Source: Chara braunii
Lineage: Eukaryota > Streptophyta > Charophyceae > Charales > Characeae
DNA length: 27,346 bases
Assembly (NCBI GenBank): GCA_003427395.1
Contig: BFEA01000009.1
Span: 5,967,401-5,994,746 of the forward strand
Direction: 5' to 3'
Shown in pieces: positions 27,263-27,346 of this stretch. A program made the translations under genes and the position numbers. Every line of letters starts with the position of its first letter. The stretch's first letter is position 1. A model generated the notes under the pieces. That model saw nothing but the letters and a program-made list of their open reading frames with translations, was not told where the DNA came from and did not search any database.

Positions 27263-27346
<84 letters not shown>
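26695..27346 (-). mobile_element. Partial 5' LTR (R-U5 side) of the gypsy element
   Basis: On the plus strand the sequence starting TGTGAGGAAACC at 26695 would be the CA-ending 3' terminus of the minus-strand 5' LTR, four bases from the primer site. The LTR extends at least 650 bp and leaves the window inside a CT tract. No second copy of it was recognised at the other end of the element, so its far boundary is not seen. Confidence 0.6.
27187..27346. repeat. Long CT/GA microsatellite inside the LTR
   Basis: Interrupted CT repeats begin at about 27187 and become a pure (TC)n from about 27265 to the window end. On the element strand it is (GA)n, upstream of the R-U5 part. GA tracts can act as GAGA-type promoter elements in plants. 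The true length is unknown because the window stops inside it. Confidence 0.9.

Larger units (their letters stand above)
12770..27346 (-). mobile_element. Very large Ty3/gypsy LTR retrotransposon, 5' LTR partial, defective
   Basis: Minus-strand order: partial LTR (right edge), tRNA-Asp primer binding site, AT-rich leader, about 6 kb of accessory ORFs, repeat array, gag with CCHC knuckle, protease, RT, RNase H and integrase C-terminus. The internal part spans about 13.9 kb even without the integrase core, much larger than a typical gypsy element. Extra ORFs upstream of gag recall the Ogre lineage of plant gypsy elements, but Ogre uses another primer and has one extra ORF, so this is an architectural analogy only. 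RT wording (DLFSGYDEIPLD, FLDDFPIKGP) recalls the gypsy elements of fungi and some streptophytes. No 3' LTR was recognised. Confidence 0.85.

Overview
This window looks like nuclear repeat-rich DNA of a green plant in the broad sense (streptophyte). It contains degenerate LINEs with plant-style ORF1 and reverse transcriptase signatures. It also contains a Ty3/gypsy element primed by tRNA-Asp, a 25S/28S rRNA-gene fragment, TTTAGGG-type telomere motifs and long CT/GA microsatellites. I see no intact single-copy host gene. The Arg/Asp-rich Gag and the style of reverse transcriptase make a charophyte such as Chara, or a seed-free plant, a possible source, but this is a guess.

Layout. 1-845: mostly unassigned, with a short direct repeat. 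846-5870 (+): a decayed LINE, comprising an ORF1-like protein with a zinc knuckle and a Lys/Glu tail, an AP-type endonuclease, and a reverse transcriptase whose catalytic boxes are damaged. 5906-6917: at least 13 stem-loop repeats with a shared C/G-rich loop and varying, still-paired stems. 7080-8380: no gene seen. 8379-8514 (-): 28S rRNA fragment. 8562-9100: palindromes and microsatellites. 9178-11300 (+): the 3' half of a second, different LINE. 11600-12470: homopolymer tracts and two copies of a 64-bp unit embedded in CT tracts. 12770-27346 (-): one very large Ty3/gypsy element, with part of its 5' LTR at the right edge.

The large element is the main point of interest. Read on the minus strand it runs LTR, tRNA-Asp primer binding site, an AT-rich leader of about 2.4 kb, about 6 kb of closely packed ORFs, a 25-bp repeat array, then gag, protease, reverse transcriptase, RNase H and the integrase C-terminus. 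The ORF cluster between leader and gag is built from repeated protein families that I cannot assign to any known domain: family A (three copies), family B (three clear copies, two possible) and family E (two copies), plus two single ORFs. One B copy carries a short motif also found in Gag, which ties the cluster to the element. The ORFs abut or overlap by a few bases.

This copy is dead. Gag-pol has several in-frame stops and frameshifts, an exact 65-bp tandem duplication splits the RT, and the integrase zinc finger and catalytic core have been deleted, joining RNase H to the integrase C-terminal domain. Any function of the accessory proteins (capsid-associated, silencing suppression or other) is not shown by the sequence.
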